DNA of 64,000 nt. Origin: Brachypodius melanocephalos (lineage: Eukaryota > Chordata > Aves > Passeriformes > Pycnonotidae). The position numbers were made by a program, and so were the translations under genes. The notes under the pieces were generated by a model. That model made no database searches and was not told where the DNA came from. It saw only the letters and a program-made list of their open reading frames with translations. Numbering within the stretch: the first letter of the stretch is position 1; each line of letters starts with the position of its first letter. This document shows, piece by piece, positions 1-14,900 of the stretch. The stretch is from the NCBI GenBank assembly GCA_013398615.1, contig VZSR01003371.1:1779305-1843304 (forward strand), in the 5' to 3' direction.

Positions 1-2960
1 GAACTGCACCCCCAGGCAGCACAGAATCTGAAAAACATGAAATCTAAAACTTTAGGCATCAAAGGGACAGTAATAGCAAGTTCAGTTCCTAACTTGGAAA
101 CACTCAGAGCACCTGTGGCAGCCAGTAATTCCATCTCTGCCCTGAATGGCTTTGTCCATTAACTGCATGAGGAGGACAAACTACTTTATGGACTCTACTA
201 CATCAGCTTGGAAATACCCATTTATATGTTCCAGGTGAGGATTTGGTGGTTCCAACCCTATGTAATTAGCACTCATAAAGGATGATACCACTTTTAAAGT
301 CCTGCTGGGACTCCAGGGATAATTTCTGGAACTGTTCACTTATCCCATCTCTCCTGAAGAAGAAACAGCCATGAATGTTTGCTTCATTACAACGTTTCTG
401 ATTTTGAAGTTGTGATATACTTAAAGCAGTTGTGATATGCAGAGTTCTGTGGACTGGCGTAGAAATGTCTGGATTTCTGTGTCATTTGAGTGTGTGTATG
501 TGAGTGTGCCGTGTACCAGGTGAAGCAGGAGTGAGTTTAGCGTTTGACATCCGACAGAGAGAGCAGCCTCCTTGTTCCACAGGCTGGCAAAATCTAAAAC
601 TAGGGGTTTGCATTCAGTCCTCGCAAGTCTTCCCAACTTCACTGACATTAGGGTCATATTCTTGAGGGGTTTATGCAGTCTGGATGTCATATTACATGTT
701 TGCAGACCCTCTCCTGGCTGGGCTCAAGTGAGCTCATTTTGCTGGCTCTGAATCCCAGCCAAGTTAAATTCTGAATTCCCAGGACACGCTAACTCAGCTG
801 TCACCACTGCAAATAAATCTGAGCCCAGTGGTGAGATCTGAGTTTGTTTAGTGTGTGCTAAGGACAGATCATCCTCGAGTCAGCGCTTCAGGGCCCCATG
901 CACAGTAAATAAACAAAAGCAAAAGATGGAAGTATCACAAAAACATTGATATTAAAAGAATAATCAGAGAGCCATTTTCCTGTGCTGAAGCTGACCATGA
1001 TTCCTAGAGTGAAAATAAATTAAAGACCTTTTTTTGCGCTGCCAAAGACTTTCAAATATTAATCTTACAGCAGCCCACATTGCACTAAGGGCTTAAATAC
1101 TTTATTTACCAAATTGGCGCTCAGAGTCTGTTGTGAAAGCTTGGAAGGCCTGGCATCAATTTCTCTTTATTTCAGTTGTACATCTTCAGGCAGGGCTGCC
1201 TCTTTGGGTGTTAATATCAAGCTACTGGTGTGCATTTATTTTTGTTTGATACAGGCAAGATAAAAAGGCCGTTGTGATGTTCTGTAAAATCCATGTGTTG
1301 AGAATGTAGCTCTTGGTACGGTGATACCAGCAGCAATTTTGGATTGTGCTCCACATTTCATAAAATAAACTGTTGGCTTCAGAGTTAAATGTAGCTGGCT
1401 AATGAGCCACAGTCTGGAGATGTATCCCAGGCCAGGCTTCCTGTGCTCCCCATCCCTTTCCCCTGGGCATTGCAGGTTGTTGGAGCAGCAGGGATCCCAC
1501 TAGATGGAGCAGAGGATCAGCACTGATGGAGAGGTTGGGGCTCAAGGGCAAAACCACACAACTCTGTCAGGAAAAGGAAAAGAAAGGGGAGACAATGGGG
1601 TGAGAGGCTTAAGAGTGAAAAATGGAATGTGTGAGGAAGCAAGGAACACTCTTCAGAAGGACAGTTTTAAAAAAGCAAAGCAGAGGAAACCTACATTTTC
1701 TAGTAATACTCATGCAGGAAAACAATGTGAAAACAGCTATTGAGTCTCATCTTTAAACTCTACGTGTATTTACTCTTTTCTTTAATCCATATTTTCTTGA
1801 GTTTCTGTTTTCTCCATCTTTTCACCATAACTGGAAATAAAATTTGGATTTCTTTCAATAGGTAAAATTGTATTTTTATGTTCAAAGTATTATTTAAAGA
1901 TGACATATCCTCAGGAATACACTCAGTAGGGATATTTTAAAATCATCACTTTCATTGTTTAATTTCAGTAGAGAAGATTTAACTTCGCTTGACTATTCCA
2001 GAAATATTCTTAAACTACCTCACCAGGTGGCTGAGCTCTGCTTTTATTACTCTGATTCTGTGCCATATTTTCTTGTTGATGCAAAAAACCCCAAGTTGTT
2101 CAGTAGTGATTTTTCCACTGCTGCTGTTAAATATTATTGAAAAGAAATATTTTACTTCCTACTTGTAATATGAGCCCTACTTGTTAAAATATATCTTGAC
2201 AGTCAGTACTGAAAGTAGCCAACTCTGTTAGAGTTTGCCTTCTTGATCATTTTGGGGTATTGGGAAGATGTTAGGGAAAAAAAGATCTGATGCAGTAAAT
2301 TCGGTCTATTTCTGAATGATCTGTGTGAAATTAAAGTGGAAAAATCCAGCAGAAAGTTGTAACTGAAGGTTTAGGTTTTTTAATGGAAGTTACCAAAACA
2401 TGCTTTTAATTTATAAATGCAGAATAATGGAGAATATCTTCCTCCAGCAACAAAGGAACTTCTGTTACAATAAGAAATCATTCAAATCCCTTAAAAATCA
2501 GTAAGACTCTTCTCTGACATAGGGAGGGTTTTGATCAGACCATCTGGTTCTGAGGTTGCGTCCTTTATAGCATCATATATCCTCCATACGTCCCTTACAG
2601 CATCGTGACATCAATTTCAGCTGAGTTCTGGGTGATTCTAATTTCTGCAACTGCAGATCCATATTTTAATCCAAGAGCAGCTGGGGCCATGCTGGTGATC
2701 CACTCTGGTTTGCATAAAAATTTCCTTTAGGGGAGAGCTTCACATTTCTCTTTCCATGGTAAAGAAAAGTGATTCAAGACTTTCAGTTAATCCTCTGTTG
2801 CTCATTTTCTCTGTGGTGCTGTGGGAAAGCTGCATCCCAGCTGTGCTTCTCCATGGAATTATTCATGGGACTTCATTGAAGACTGTATTAATGAAGACCA
2901 ACAAATTAAAAACAAATAAACAAAAAAACCCCAACCAACCAATAAAAAATAGGGGACTTA
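1..2960. other. Intronic stretch, no gene seen
   Basis: Unique AT-rich sequence with only short chance frames. No repeat family or RNA gene recognised. Confidence 0.6.
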
Positions 2961-3240
2961 TCAGAGAATTCTAGAATAGTTTTGGTTGAAATGGACCTTT
3001 AAGATCATCCAGTTCCAACTTCCTGCCATGGGCAGGTACATCTTCCACTAGACCAGGTTCCTCCAAGCCCTGTTCAACCTGACCTTGAATGCCTTCAGGG
3101 ATGGGGCAGCCACAGCCTCCCTGGACAAAACATCTCTGGTCTTCCCTAAATACCAGATTTTTTCTTTATCTAAATATTCTAAGGCTAAATATACTTGAGA
3201 ATCTCGGATCTCCATTGTTCCCTGTACAAACCCTTTACAT
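2961..3240 (-). mobile_element. CR1 LINE 3' fragment
   Basis: Reverse-oriented CR1 tail. It starts with octamer-like agaattctagaat, then the 'ggttgaaatggacctttaagatcatcc' type start, and a diagnostic 'ccatgggcaggtacatcttccactag' type block up to the region corresponding to 'ccattgttccctgt'. Diverged and with an internal deletion. Confidence 0.8.
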
Positions 3241-4141
3241 CTTTAAAATGTTACATTTACAATGGAGTGTCTTAAAGCTGGAGACATGGTCAGGTGTTGG
3301 AAATAAATGTTTGGAGGAGATAAGGGACAGTCAGTCTTGAAGACAACCTGCAGCTGCAGAATCTCTGCGAGTGCCCCAGCATGAAGCAAGAGTTTCTCTG
3401 TACTGGTCCAGAGTCTCTTAAATACTTTTACCTGAAACCAGCTATTCTCAGTGATCACTGTCTGGTGAGTCCAAAATGTGGAATACATTTCCACTGGTGC
3501 TGCAGCCAGAGTGACAGGGCATCCCACCAGCATAAAAGCACTGGGTTTATAGTGGCAACAGAAATTACAAGTTCAGAGTTAAGAATTCCTAACCCTATTT
3601 TGGGGAGGAAATAGCTCAAGAAGTTATGTAGGCACTAAGGTAAGAATTACGTGTGTTTTGATGATTCATCCCCTCAATGGGCTGTGATCATTGTTCACGA
3701 GCTCTCTACATTTTCTCTTGCATGGAATAGAAAACTGAAAGAGTAGACACTGCAATGTTAGAACTGTGGTATTTAGGAGTAGCCTTGAAAATGTTAACAA
3801 ATCTGTAATTAGAAGCAGGGGTGTTCATGGGAATTGTGAATCATTTGCTGAGAAAAGCAGATCTGAGCAAATGAAATGGCTCCAAATAGTGATGACAGAG
3901 AGCTATGCATGGAATTTGGGTACAGGATTACTTCATCTCAGTACCCATGAAGGAACAAAGGGTGTTGGTGGCAAAGGGGAAAAAAAAAAGGCAAGCAAGA
4001 GTTCCATGCAAAACAAAGGAAGTCAAGAAAATACAGAGCAAAATTTGGTAGATTTAATGGTGCTGTGAAGATTTCATGGTTAATGCCCATCAAGACAGAA
4101 TGAACAATTCATATCCTCCTTCCCATTTAGTTGTGAGACGA

Positions 4142-4275
4142 GCACAGAAAAGTTAGGTTGGAAAGGACCTGTGAAAGTCTCTGTTCCAAGCCTGTGGTCA
4201 TCTTAGATCAGATTGCTCCTAAATTTTACCCAGGCAAACTTGAATATCCTCAAGGATGGGTATTCCAGAGAGAGA
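4142..4275 (-). mobile_element. Old CR1 LINE 3' fragment
   Basis: Recognised by the 'gttaggttggaaaggacct' start and later 'cctcaaggatgg'. It is strongly diverged and short, so an old insertion. Confidence 0.55.
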
Positions 4276-5769
4276 AACAGCAATATGAGAATAACAGAAA
4301 TGTAGAGAAGTAATATAAAGGAGACAGAACCTACTAAGAGATTGTGAGGTTGCTTTGGCAGCCCAATGCAGCAAAGGAGTCAAGAGATGGACAGTGGGTT
4401 GATGGTTCAGCTTCAGAAAATCCTGGGAATTGGGAAAGAAGGAGCCTGGGGCTGTGATGGGTCAGAACCAAATGCAGCAACTCCAGGCCTCCAGCAGCAG
4501 GACAGGTGTTAAGTGCAGTGAAGAACTAAAAACGTGCAGCAGGATGATAGTAAAAGAGGCCAATACTAGAGCCAGGCAGGTATAATAAAACTTGGTGCAA
4601 GAAAGTCAAGGAAAATGAGGTGTAGGCAATTCCAAGATGATCTAGGCTGCTTCTGGTGGGGAATAGTCATCCATGGGAAGTCAAGTCTCATCAAACCATG
4701 AAAAAATAAGCCAGAATTAACTCTATTTGAGAACCACTCAAGTGCTCTTGAAAGCAAATAAGTTCAAATCCGATGGCAGCCAGTGCATTGTCTTTGTGCT
4801 GAACTCTGCACTGATACCTCTGCCCCCACAGGTCAGGAAATGCAGGTGTGGGAGGAATATTAACAGTGCAAGTGGATGAAATAGAGTGTAGTGAGATGTA
4901 TAGAGCTAAGGGAAAGGAATGAATTGCAAGTGACTGCAACAGAAAAAAAGAAGCAAGAAAAAGTTTCTTATTTTATATATATATATGTATACATGCACTG
5001 GGATGCATATAATTGAAATTTTAGAGTAGGTGCATCATTTCAATATACATTGCATTGTATCCCAGCACTCTCTCTGCCAGTATTTATGTCAGTAATGAAC
5101 CAGTCTCGGTGTACAATCAAGGAAATACCCAGTGCAAGGTGTATAGTGCTTAAATTATCGATAATACATATTTTAGAATAAAGTTGGAAAGCAGGATTTT
5201 GCAGTTTATTGCTGTAAAATGTACATTTTGTGTCTGTCAAGTGAAGCTGATAAAGACTTGCTGTGAAATGACAAAAATGCCTACAGTATATTGAAGCAGT
5301 CCAGAGTTCATGGCCAGCATTTTCAGTGGGAGTAAATAATTTCTCTTTATTTTTCCTTTTGTTTGTCCCTTTTTTTTTCCTCTTTTTTCGACTTTCCAGT
5401 TTGAGACAACTTATCATTTGGGACCACAGAGGTGCTCTGCATTTTAAGAAATCCAAGGGAGCTTATTTTAAACTTTGCAGTGAGGATTTGAAGCTTTTTT
5501 GTACTCATGTATTCCTTTGGCTGGTGTGAGCTTGGGCAAAGGCACAGGGGAGTCAGCAGTGAGATGTGGAGTTTCTCTCATTTTGCTCCTCTGTCAACGA
5601 GGGGAATCTGACTTTCCTACAATTCAAATACCTGGAAATTCAAGCACATTCCAGCTCCTGGGAAAATACATGAGAAGCACAGAGCAAGAAAGAAACCAGG
5701 TTACTATCACCAGTCTACATATCCAGTCTATTTTCTTTTTGACATGTATTTGGGTGTATAGCAAGTTTT

Positions 5770-5801
5770 CCTTCCTTCCTACCTACCTACCTACCTACCT
5801 A
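5770..5801. repeat. (CTTC)/(ACCT)n microsatellite
   Basis: Two short cttc units pass into five to six acct units, so the array has changed its repeat motif. Confidence 0.9.
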
Positions 5802-8800
5802 TGGGGCTAATAAACCAAATGGAAAATTAACATCTGAACAGAAGTTGTTCCACAGCCCTGAAAAATATTTTCTTTCTGAATTTATGTTGTGAATTCATCA
5901 TCTGAGGAGATTGTTTAGGTTTCAAAAACTGTCACGTTCAATACAAAGAACAACTTACGCCTCCTCCTTCCCTTTACTCAGATAGCTGACACAGAGTTAT
6001 GATATTATCAGCATCATTTAACTTCTTGCACTTAATTTACCTCATTAACATTTTTATTACATTTTGTTACTATTGCACGTTGAGGAAACACAGTTTGTGG
6101 AGTCACCCAGCTCAGGCTGAGCACCAGCAGGAGGCTCAGGGGTGCCAATGTGCCTTAAAAACTGGATTAAAAGTGAAACTCCCCAGCTGCTCCGGTGCCC
6201 ATCCTGTTGGCAGAGGTGTGGGATAATTTATGACTCAGGGTTTCCCAATTTTCCAGGTCACATTCCTGCAGTCTGACCAAATGATATGATGGAAAGAAAA
6301 ATGGTGTGTTGGCCACGGGACCGGTGTTTGATTTCAAGCCTTGCTGCACCAATAGCTCAGTGGGAAATGGTCTCGGTAGGATGGGAGTTTGCAATCTGGC
6401 CTCAGACACCATGAAGGCTGTAAATTCCCACACCTGGTGCTTACCTTTGTTTATTACTGATAATAGGTGACAAAAGTGTATTTATGATATTTTAGTGGTT
6501 GACTGTCTGAAGGTCACAGGTATTTAAAAAGAGGGGGTGATTTTCTGCAGTGGTGTTACAGATTTTAAAGAGCTTCCTAAAAGAATGTTGGCATTACATA
6601 TATGATTCTGATCAGTATGCTGTATTATCATCCAAACTTTTAGATATCCAAGAATTTAGGGGATGAAATTCTTCTGGAGTTCTTGTAAATGCTTTCAATA
6701 GTATTTTTTTGTTTTTTTGGTTGTTTTATTTTTTTTGTGAAATGTGAATGCCATGTGGGCATTAGAAGCATGTAATTTCACCTTAATTTCTGTTCAGTGG
6801 TAAAGAAGTGAAGGTCATGTCATTTATTTCAAAATCTCTTTTCCTTTCAATTTTCAGAATGGTCTTTGTAGCTTATGGACTGAATGTCATGACATTTTAA
6901 TGATGATAGAAATTATATAGGCTGCATTTTTTTCCCCAGTTTATAACAGTCTGTAGCTACAATAGAAAGCTCAATTTAACCTTTAAAACTCAGTTCATTT
7001 GAAGTAGGTGGTCAAAACAGTTTCTTAGATTGGTGATGTCTGATGATTTATTTTATAAATCATTTCCTCTAAGACATAATCACATTCACTTTGAATATCT
7101 AAAAATAAGTAAAAAGACACTGTAGAATATCACTTTGTTAAGAGGCTTCTGAAGTGAAAAGGGTCTCAAGCTTCTTTTATAAATCCTGAGTCTTTGCAGA
7201 AATTTTGCTAATGACTTTTCTTTCTAGTTCTTCTGACTAGGAGGAATTAATTTATTTTTTAAATTCCTTCCCCATTCAATCAATGCTAATAGGTTGATTT
7301 GTTTCCAGCTGTTATTGTTACTTGTTTGGCAGTGAAACAAAGCCTGTGCCTCTGGTGATCTTCATCAGCCCCTCCAGGGATGGTCTCTGTGGTGGGCGCC
7401 AGGAAACTCCTGGTAGTGGGGCTGTCACACCATGCACTTTATATCGAATTTTCTGTTCTACTGATTGCTCAGCATGCTGCTTTGCCTAAAAATAGCTGCT
7501 GGTATTTGCTTTCTCGGGGCCCAGGTAAACAATTTGGGAAGCCTGAGTATGGAGAGAGGACTTCCCCCTACAACCTTCAGTGCAACCCTCAGATTTTCAC
7601 AATTCTTTCTGAGCGTGGCGTTGATGTCACTGATGCGTCACTGCCATGATTCAGCATCTTCCTCAGCAGCCTCCAGAGTCAACACTCAGGTTTAATTTTC
7701 CCTAAACCATTGTTTTTTCGTACAAAGGGCTTGGATTTCTTTGAGGAATGCATCCCCATCTGGTTGTCACTTCCATGCTTAGAATTAGACTTCTCTCATC
7801 CTAAATCAATTACTTCTAGCAGGTGCAAAGCCATAATCCCTTTGGTACCTGGCAGCAGGCAGAATTAAATGGATCAGGTGTGGAGTTTGTAAGACTGTTA
7901 ATGGTCTTAAAAATCAATTGAGTCAGATTCTGGTTGGGTTACACATAATCTCAGCTCAGGTGTCATCTGAAAGCTTTAATGTTTGTGTCTAATGTTAAAA
8001 TGTCTAGACATCAAAATGTATACACTTCCAAAAAAAAAAAGTTTTGTTCATGACTGTATACAATTGTACAATTTTATGGCCTGATTTACTCAGAATTTCT
8101 TCTCCCTATCTTCTCAAAATTACTTATGTCAGCCTTAAGAAAAGATATAGGAGGAGAAAACCCCACCTCTCTGCATGATTTGTTGTCCCAGTTTGTCAGC
8201 CACGAGAGATCTCAGCCTGAATGGTCTGTAATAGTTTATTGAGAGGATCCAAGAAGAGCTTGCTGCCTGATTAATCAAATAATTAAGCATTGCAGTTATT
8301 TAGTCTTAAATTAATATTAATAGAGTGCTATCTCTAATAATGGAAATAATCTGTTTCAATCAAGTCATAATTTCACATGTTGCTCTGTGGCTTTCAGTTA
8401 TGCCTTTCATTTGCCTGTTGCCCATGTTGGTAAATTTGTGTTTATTTACACATATGTGTGTTTGTGTGTTTATATACCAGAACAAATTACTGAAAATGAG
8501 GTTTACAATAGCCATTTCTCATGCCATGAAGGTTTTTTTGTGGAATGCAGAAGGTTTTTCGAACCACAGATCCACACCTTTTTGCACAGAATAACTGAAG
8601 TACAGGAAATGCTGCACCTGAATTGATACAGGAATTTGAACCTGGCAATCAAAACAATAAAAGTGTGGAATTAGTGTCTCCCACTGCAGCTTTCCGTTTG
8701 CATACACAGTTAAACATTCACTGATTTGCAACCAGGGGAATTATTTATTCTGCCCTTTGTCTGTTGGAATTGTTTTTGTCTCTCTTCCTCATTTCAGAGG

Positions 8801-8931
8801 GTGAGTTCAGAAAAGGGAAATAAAATCTTGAAAAAATTGTCCAATACTGATGAACCAGGATTTTCTTATTTAAAAAGAAAAAAATCCCAAACATTTGCTT
8901 TCTATGGGATATTTTATTTTCTGCTTGCTGT

Positions 8932-8973
8932 TCATCTGCAGAGACAAAGAGCTCATCTGCAGAGACAAAGAGC
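8932..8973. repeat. Perfect 21-bp tandem duplication
   Basis: The unit tcatctgcagagacaaagag plus c occurs twice head to tail (8932-8952 and 8953-8973) with no mismatch, suggesting a recent duplication. Confidence 0.95.
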
Positions 8974-11900
8974 TTCCTTTTTCTCTTATGGAGAATCACA
9001 GCATCTTTTAAGATAGGATTAGAAAAATATGCAGGTGGAAAAGTTCTGGAGTTGTGTGATTTATGTAGGAGTTCCAAGTACTGTTGTTTATGTGTTCTTT
9101 GAAGGAGAAGATTAGCGTGGAAAAAATGTGTGTCTGTGGATCAGTTTATCTTCCTAGAGGAGCTCTCTTGTCACCTGTAAGGTTGAGACACAGAGCATCA
9201 TAAACAGGTCTAGAAAAATTATGTAACCAGGCTAGTGAGTAATGGATTTATGCCAGAACTACTCCCTTTTAATGAATGAATTCAATTAATTCGTTTATTC
9301 AAGTTTCTGATGGGTGTGCCCTGCACATGCCTTTGTAGCACTAACTCTGAAATTAGCTCAGGAACAATTTGAAGCTACAGAATATTCCATAGCACTGCAA
9401 AAAAAAAAAAAAAAGAGTGAAGGAGCCACCTCTCTTTCCTGCCAGGTATGATTTCAGTTTATTTCCAAAGCTGTGGTTGTTCCATTCAGATGACTTTCGT
9501 GTGGTGTCCCTGCTGTGCTCACGCCAGGCTGATTTCAGCCATAAAGGCAGATCTGCCTTACACTCATTTCCCAGATTTGTTCTCATTTGATTTTGTAATT
9601 ATTTTCTCTGCTCGAATTGGAGCTCTTTATTCCATACAAAAAAAGTGGAAAATATCTTTTTGACAAAAAACAAAGCTGAGGAGTGTGAAGGTTTGTAGGA
9701 ATCAGGAGCAGAGGGAAGCAGGAATGCAGACTGTTCTGCAGTAAAAAATTTGCTGTCAAGCACCCACGGGGCCAGTATTGGTAAGGATATAATTATAAGC
9801 TTGTATAAAATATTCTCCTTTAATCCACCACCAGACCCCAGGATTAGAAAGTAGGGAGATGGAAAGGGCTCCCTGGTTTAGGGAAACTCATCCCAGTCTA
9901 ACATCAGCTACAAGCTCACACAGACCCTTTCCTGAACAGACCAGTTTTTATCCTGAACATCATCTATTCCAATCCCTCAGCAAGGATAGTTCTTCTCTCC
10001 TTTGTTACATCCACTTGTTGATGCATACTATGAACTGAAATATTCTGACATATATACATGGGAAATCTATCCTTAGGAGAAAGCATGAAAGACATTTTCC
10101 TTTTTTTTTTTTTTTTTGTGGCATGAAAGACAAAGAGAAATGTTTCTGAAAGATCTGGATGACTTCATAACTCAGGGATGATGAGACCAAAGCTGATGCA
10201 TGTGTAAATTTGGAACTTGTTAATAGGTAATATTTCTGATCAACATTGTATCTATATTGTTAGAGGCCAAGGTTATATGGATAAATTACCTCAGAAGTTC
10301 TGTGTTTCTATGAAATTCCATGCTGTTCCTTTTGCCCTGATTTTTTTTGTAGGTATTTCCAAGTCAAAGACCCAAAACCACAGAAAACTTTAGGTTTTTA
10401 TTATCAATAAGGGTTCTTTGATCTCAGAGAACTCAGAACTGAAAACAAAAGTCTCTTTGCAAAATGTGAACAGAGACATCAAAGGTCTGTGAAAGGCAGA
10501 GATAATAAGGTCCAGTATGTAGAAATCCCACATTCAGCCAAAGGGAAGATGTGAGAAGAAGAGTTAACTGGATGTGATTGTACAGAAATGCTTCATGTCT
10601 GCTGTGTTTTCTGTCAGGTTTAAGTGGGTTTTGTCACTTTGATAAGCTTTTCCAAGGGATGAAAAGTGAAGTCTATGAATAAATAGCATCAGACCATGGC
10701 TATCAGGCTATGGCAGGTCATTTAGCAACTGAGAGACTCCTTTTTTACTTCTCCCACTGATCATGTTTTGTCCTGAATTTAATCTATCCTCAAAGGAAGA
10801 GCAACCCACAACCAAAACTTTTTCTTGGCTGACTTCAAAACTATCCACAGGAGGAGAATTCATAGGCCACCTACTCAAAGATCTGGTTTTGAGCACCTTC
10901 TAAGAAATTTCAGTTCCTTAGGAAAATACCAAACCCTACAAGTAGAAACCAGACTATTAAAAATTGCTCCTGAATCCTGGCAATAACAGGATTGAAAACA
11001 TCTCCCAAAAAAAAGCAGGGAAAGGAACCAGGTGATCCATCCTTAAGTGCAGGATTGTGAAGCAGCCTGGCAGGATGGATTTTTTTGGGGTAAGGCCCAG
11101 CTATTTGTGCCATGCTGTTTCCATTTGAATGAAAAATCAGCCACCTCACAGACTCTGTCCTCCACATTCAGTGCTGTGGCCAAAGCAGAAATGCTTGCTT
11201 CTCTCTTGAAGCTTCCAGCACAAGGCGGAAGATAAAACAGCATTCATAAAATAAAATTGAATTGTTAGCCTGCATAAATAGACTCAGTACTTAGGAAATT
11301 GCTGCAAAGTGCTGACAATAGCTGTGATTTTTGTTCAGAATGGTGGGATTTGGGCTGGGCTTGGGTTATTCTTGCAGCCATGTAAGATCATGGGTCACCA
11401 GTTCTATCACTGCTAAATTCATCAGGAAAATTTCCATTTTTTGAGCTACTTTTGCTGAGTTCAGGGAGGCTCTACAAGCCCTACACATGCAGTATAAGAG
11501 CACAGATCAAATATTTAGTGGCTGGTACCCACACCAGATTTCTAAACTAAATACTGCTCAGCCAAGCATTACTAGAGTCTGCCTGGAGGTTTTCAGCCAG
11601 GTGGGGAAAGGTTCTCCTTCACTGCACCTTGGAACAGGCTTCCAGCTCCTTGTTTTGATTTTTCTTTTTTCCTTTAGATTTTTTAGCAAGCCTTTCACAG
11701 AACTATTTTTCAATGCCCAAATCTTTGAGCTGTTCAACTCCAGGAGAGGAGATGAAATCCTGCAAGAGTGCTGGGAAGAGGAGCAGGTAGGGAGGTTGAA
11801 GAGCAGAGCTGGTGGTGGTGATTTCAGTGGGGGAGAGAAGGGATGTGGGCTTGACAGCAGCAGGAAAGGAAGCAGAAAGACAAAAATAGGCAATACAGAG

Positions 11901-14900
11901 CCAAATACTTGGTGGCTAGATGAAACCTAATGAAACAGGGAAAAAAAATCAAGGCTTTTTCAAGCAATTCCTATTTTTCCCCAGGAAATTGGAGAGTGAC
12001 TCCAATGATCAATTATTTCCCATGCCATCAGGATGCAAATCAAACAAAAATAAGATCAACCTCCCTACAACACTATTTGTATGAAATTTTATCTTATGGT
12101 GGCTTGGACCATTAAAAATGTTTAGTTATTCATTAGGTTTGTGTATTACTGTGATGGAAATTAGCCCAGCTCCTCAGAAGTTAATGAAATTCATTCAGGA
12201 GCTCCATTAAGTGTGAATTTGGTCCTCTGTGTCTGATATGTGTCACAACATTCTTCTGTGGATTTCACCTCAAGCTTATGAAGACTTCTCTGCTTAATTT
12301 TGAGCACAGTAACTCAGCTTGCAGCTCTGGGCAGTCACTCACTCTCCTAATTTTAATAATTGCTTAAATTGCAGCCTAAAATCATCTAACTTTAAAACTA
12401 ATTTTGTAAAATCTCTATGTACACTTCTTTTTACTTCCATGCAATATCAGTGGATCAGGGAGATGGGGGTTTGGATAATTTTTGGCTCTTTAGTATTTTT
12501 AAACTGCTGGTTCATCCCCTGCAGCTGCCTTGCATTTTATAGGTGCACTAAATTTGATGACCGTGAAGGGTTGTTAAACAATAGACTGTGATAAAAATAG
12601 TTCCCTTTGCTGACATTCAATGTTTTTTTCTAAACTAGCTCCATAAATTACATCAACAAAACTACTTGCACTCGTTTATTTTTTTTTTCTAGCATTTGAG
12701 ACAGATAAACTGAATTGTCTCTGTAGGACCAATAGCAAAAAGAAGCACATAGAAGTGATGGACCTGGTAGTTATTCATATTAAATACACTTTTTCTTGCA
12801 AATGTGGTTGTTTAAAGACACTGGGTTTTCCACACCACTGATTCTTAAGTATGTACCCAAGAAATTCTAACACAATATCCTTCTTCCAAAGTTTTTGTGG
12901 AGTTTGACCCCTGAATACAATTAACAAATTCCTGTATGAATTTCAGGCTGAATGAATTAATGTGATCTTTGATAAGTGAACTGGAAACACGAACTGACCC
13001 TGCTGCTTCTGTAGAAATTTCCTTTCCTGGCAGGGTGACAGAAACTTGTGTGTATCATGTGTGGTGTGAAATAAGACCGATATTGAAACGAGACTTTAAA
13101 TGGTATCAAACAAGAGATAAGCATTCAATTACCTTGATCCAAGAGGTCAGAGAAGAAGCACCCTGAGAGATGCTGACAATTTCAGGGGAAGAAAAGTAAA
13201 GGAGAAAACACATTCTCCTGAGTCAAGGAAGAGATTACAACAGAGAGAGGAGTGTTTAGAGAGCAGGCAGTGTAAGGAAGCTGATAATAAACTGTATCAT
13301 AACAGGCAAGGTCACTGGGACAAACAACTGCCTGATTATTCAGCTAATCAGAAGAATCAGCCAGGCTCTCTCACCTGCCTGTTCTGCAGCTCCATACAAG
13401 GACACAGAGTGCCTGATAATAAAAGTGCCATAATTGCATGGCTACACCCTTGGCTTCCAAGCCTTATCCTTCGCATTGCAGGTGTGAGGTCAAAAAGATG
13501 AGAGCAGTCATAAAAGGGGAAGGGCAGACAAGAAGAACTGGGTGATAAGTTTTACTCTCAGAAGTTAAATGCTGGAATTCTTGAAATGTTTGACTGCTCA
13601 GTGAGGTTTCTCTGCCTAAAATGGAAAGCTGTAAAAATTGCAGCCCCAAAATAACTATATTAGAGAATCCTCTTTTCCCCCTTCTCTTTGGTTTGACTTC
13701 TGCAATGCATTTTTATGGCCATTTTAATTTGTGTACTTTTTCCCCTTTCACCCCAGAGCACTGACCAACTAGATCTGTTAATATTCTCTAACACAAACCA
13801 ATTAAACATTCTGACTCAAATCTCCAGCTTCTATTGGAGTTACTCTTTAATATCTCCCTTCTTAACTCTGAAATGTGAAATATTCCATTATCAGCTAATC
13901 TTTTATAAATACCTAAATATATACTCATTGAGCATTTCTCCTCTTTGGATGATATCAATGTTAGATGAATTATTACTCATCTTATTAATCATATTCTTAG
14001 TAGCAGTGTGCTAATTAATGATCCAACAACTCATTTGCTTCTCATAAAAGTCCTTCTATTAAAGTAGAATATAAGCAAATTATCAGGTTCCATCTAATAG
14101 AAAACCAACAACCAATAAATTAAATAAAAAAAAAAAAAGCTAAAAAACCAAACTAAAATCCAAAACCCTGGGAAAATAAAGAGATGTTTGATCAGACTCT
14201 GATCACGTGGTGTTCTTTTAGTTTTGCTTTCTGTTTATGGCCTTTCCTTAGAGTACTTGAGCTGTGGCATCCAGACAAAATCTGCTTAATTTCAAAAGGC
14301 AGTTATGGATTTACACAGTTGGGTAGCTTTTCTTGAAATGCTGCCCTTTGTTCTGAGGATAAAAAAATTGCCTCAGCTTGTGTACATAGTGTGGGAAGGG
14401 GGGAAAAGTTGGCAAGATGAGCTCATAAATCAGTGATGATGAGGAGAAATCTGTCATCAGCTCAGCTGAATTACAAATTGAAAACAGGAATTTCACAGTT
14501 GTCAAAAAGAGTATTAATTATGCCAGATTTCCACCTGTGTGGCCTGGCTTAAAATTTTGTCAGTATTTTCTTAAAGATGTATATATATACAGATGGTTTG
14601 GTGATATATTACAGTAACTTTAAAAATAAATCTACTTTATTTTCACAATTTTGTTTTCCTGCCTGTGTAATACCATCTCTTTATGAGTCATCCACCTTAA
14701 CAGTGGCTGTTAAAGTAGGTTTGATTCCAAATTTAAAGACAATTTTGAGCTCTGTATTTATTTTTCAAGAGCCCATGAAAATTTCCTTAGAGCTGCACCA
14801 TCATCTCATTCCCATTACATTTGTGAAGGGAAAGGAAAAACAGACCACACATTGTTTGTCAGGAGTGTCTTTGCTGTGCCTTGACTTCACAGCTTTTTCT

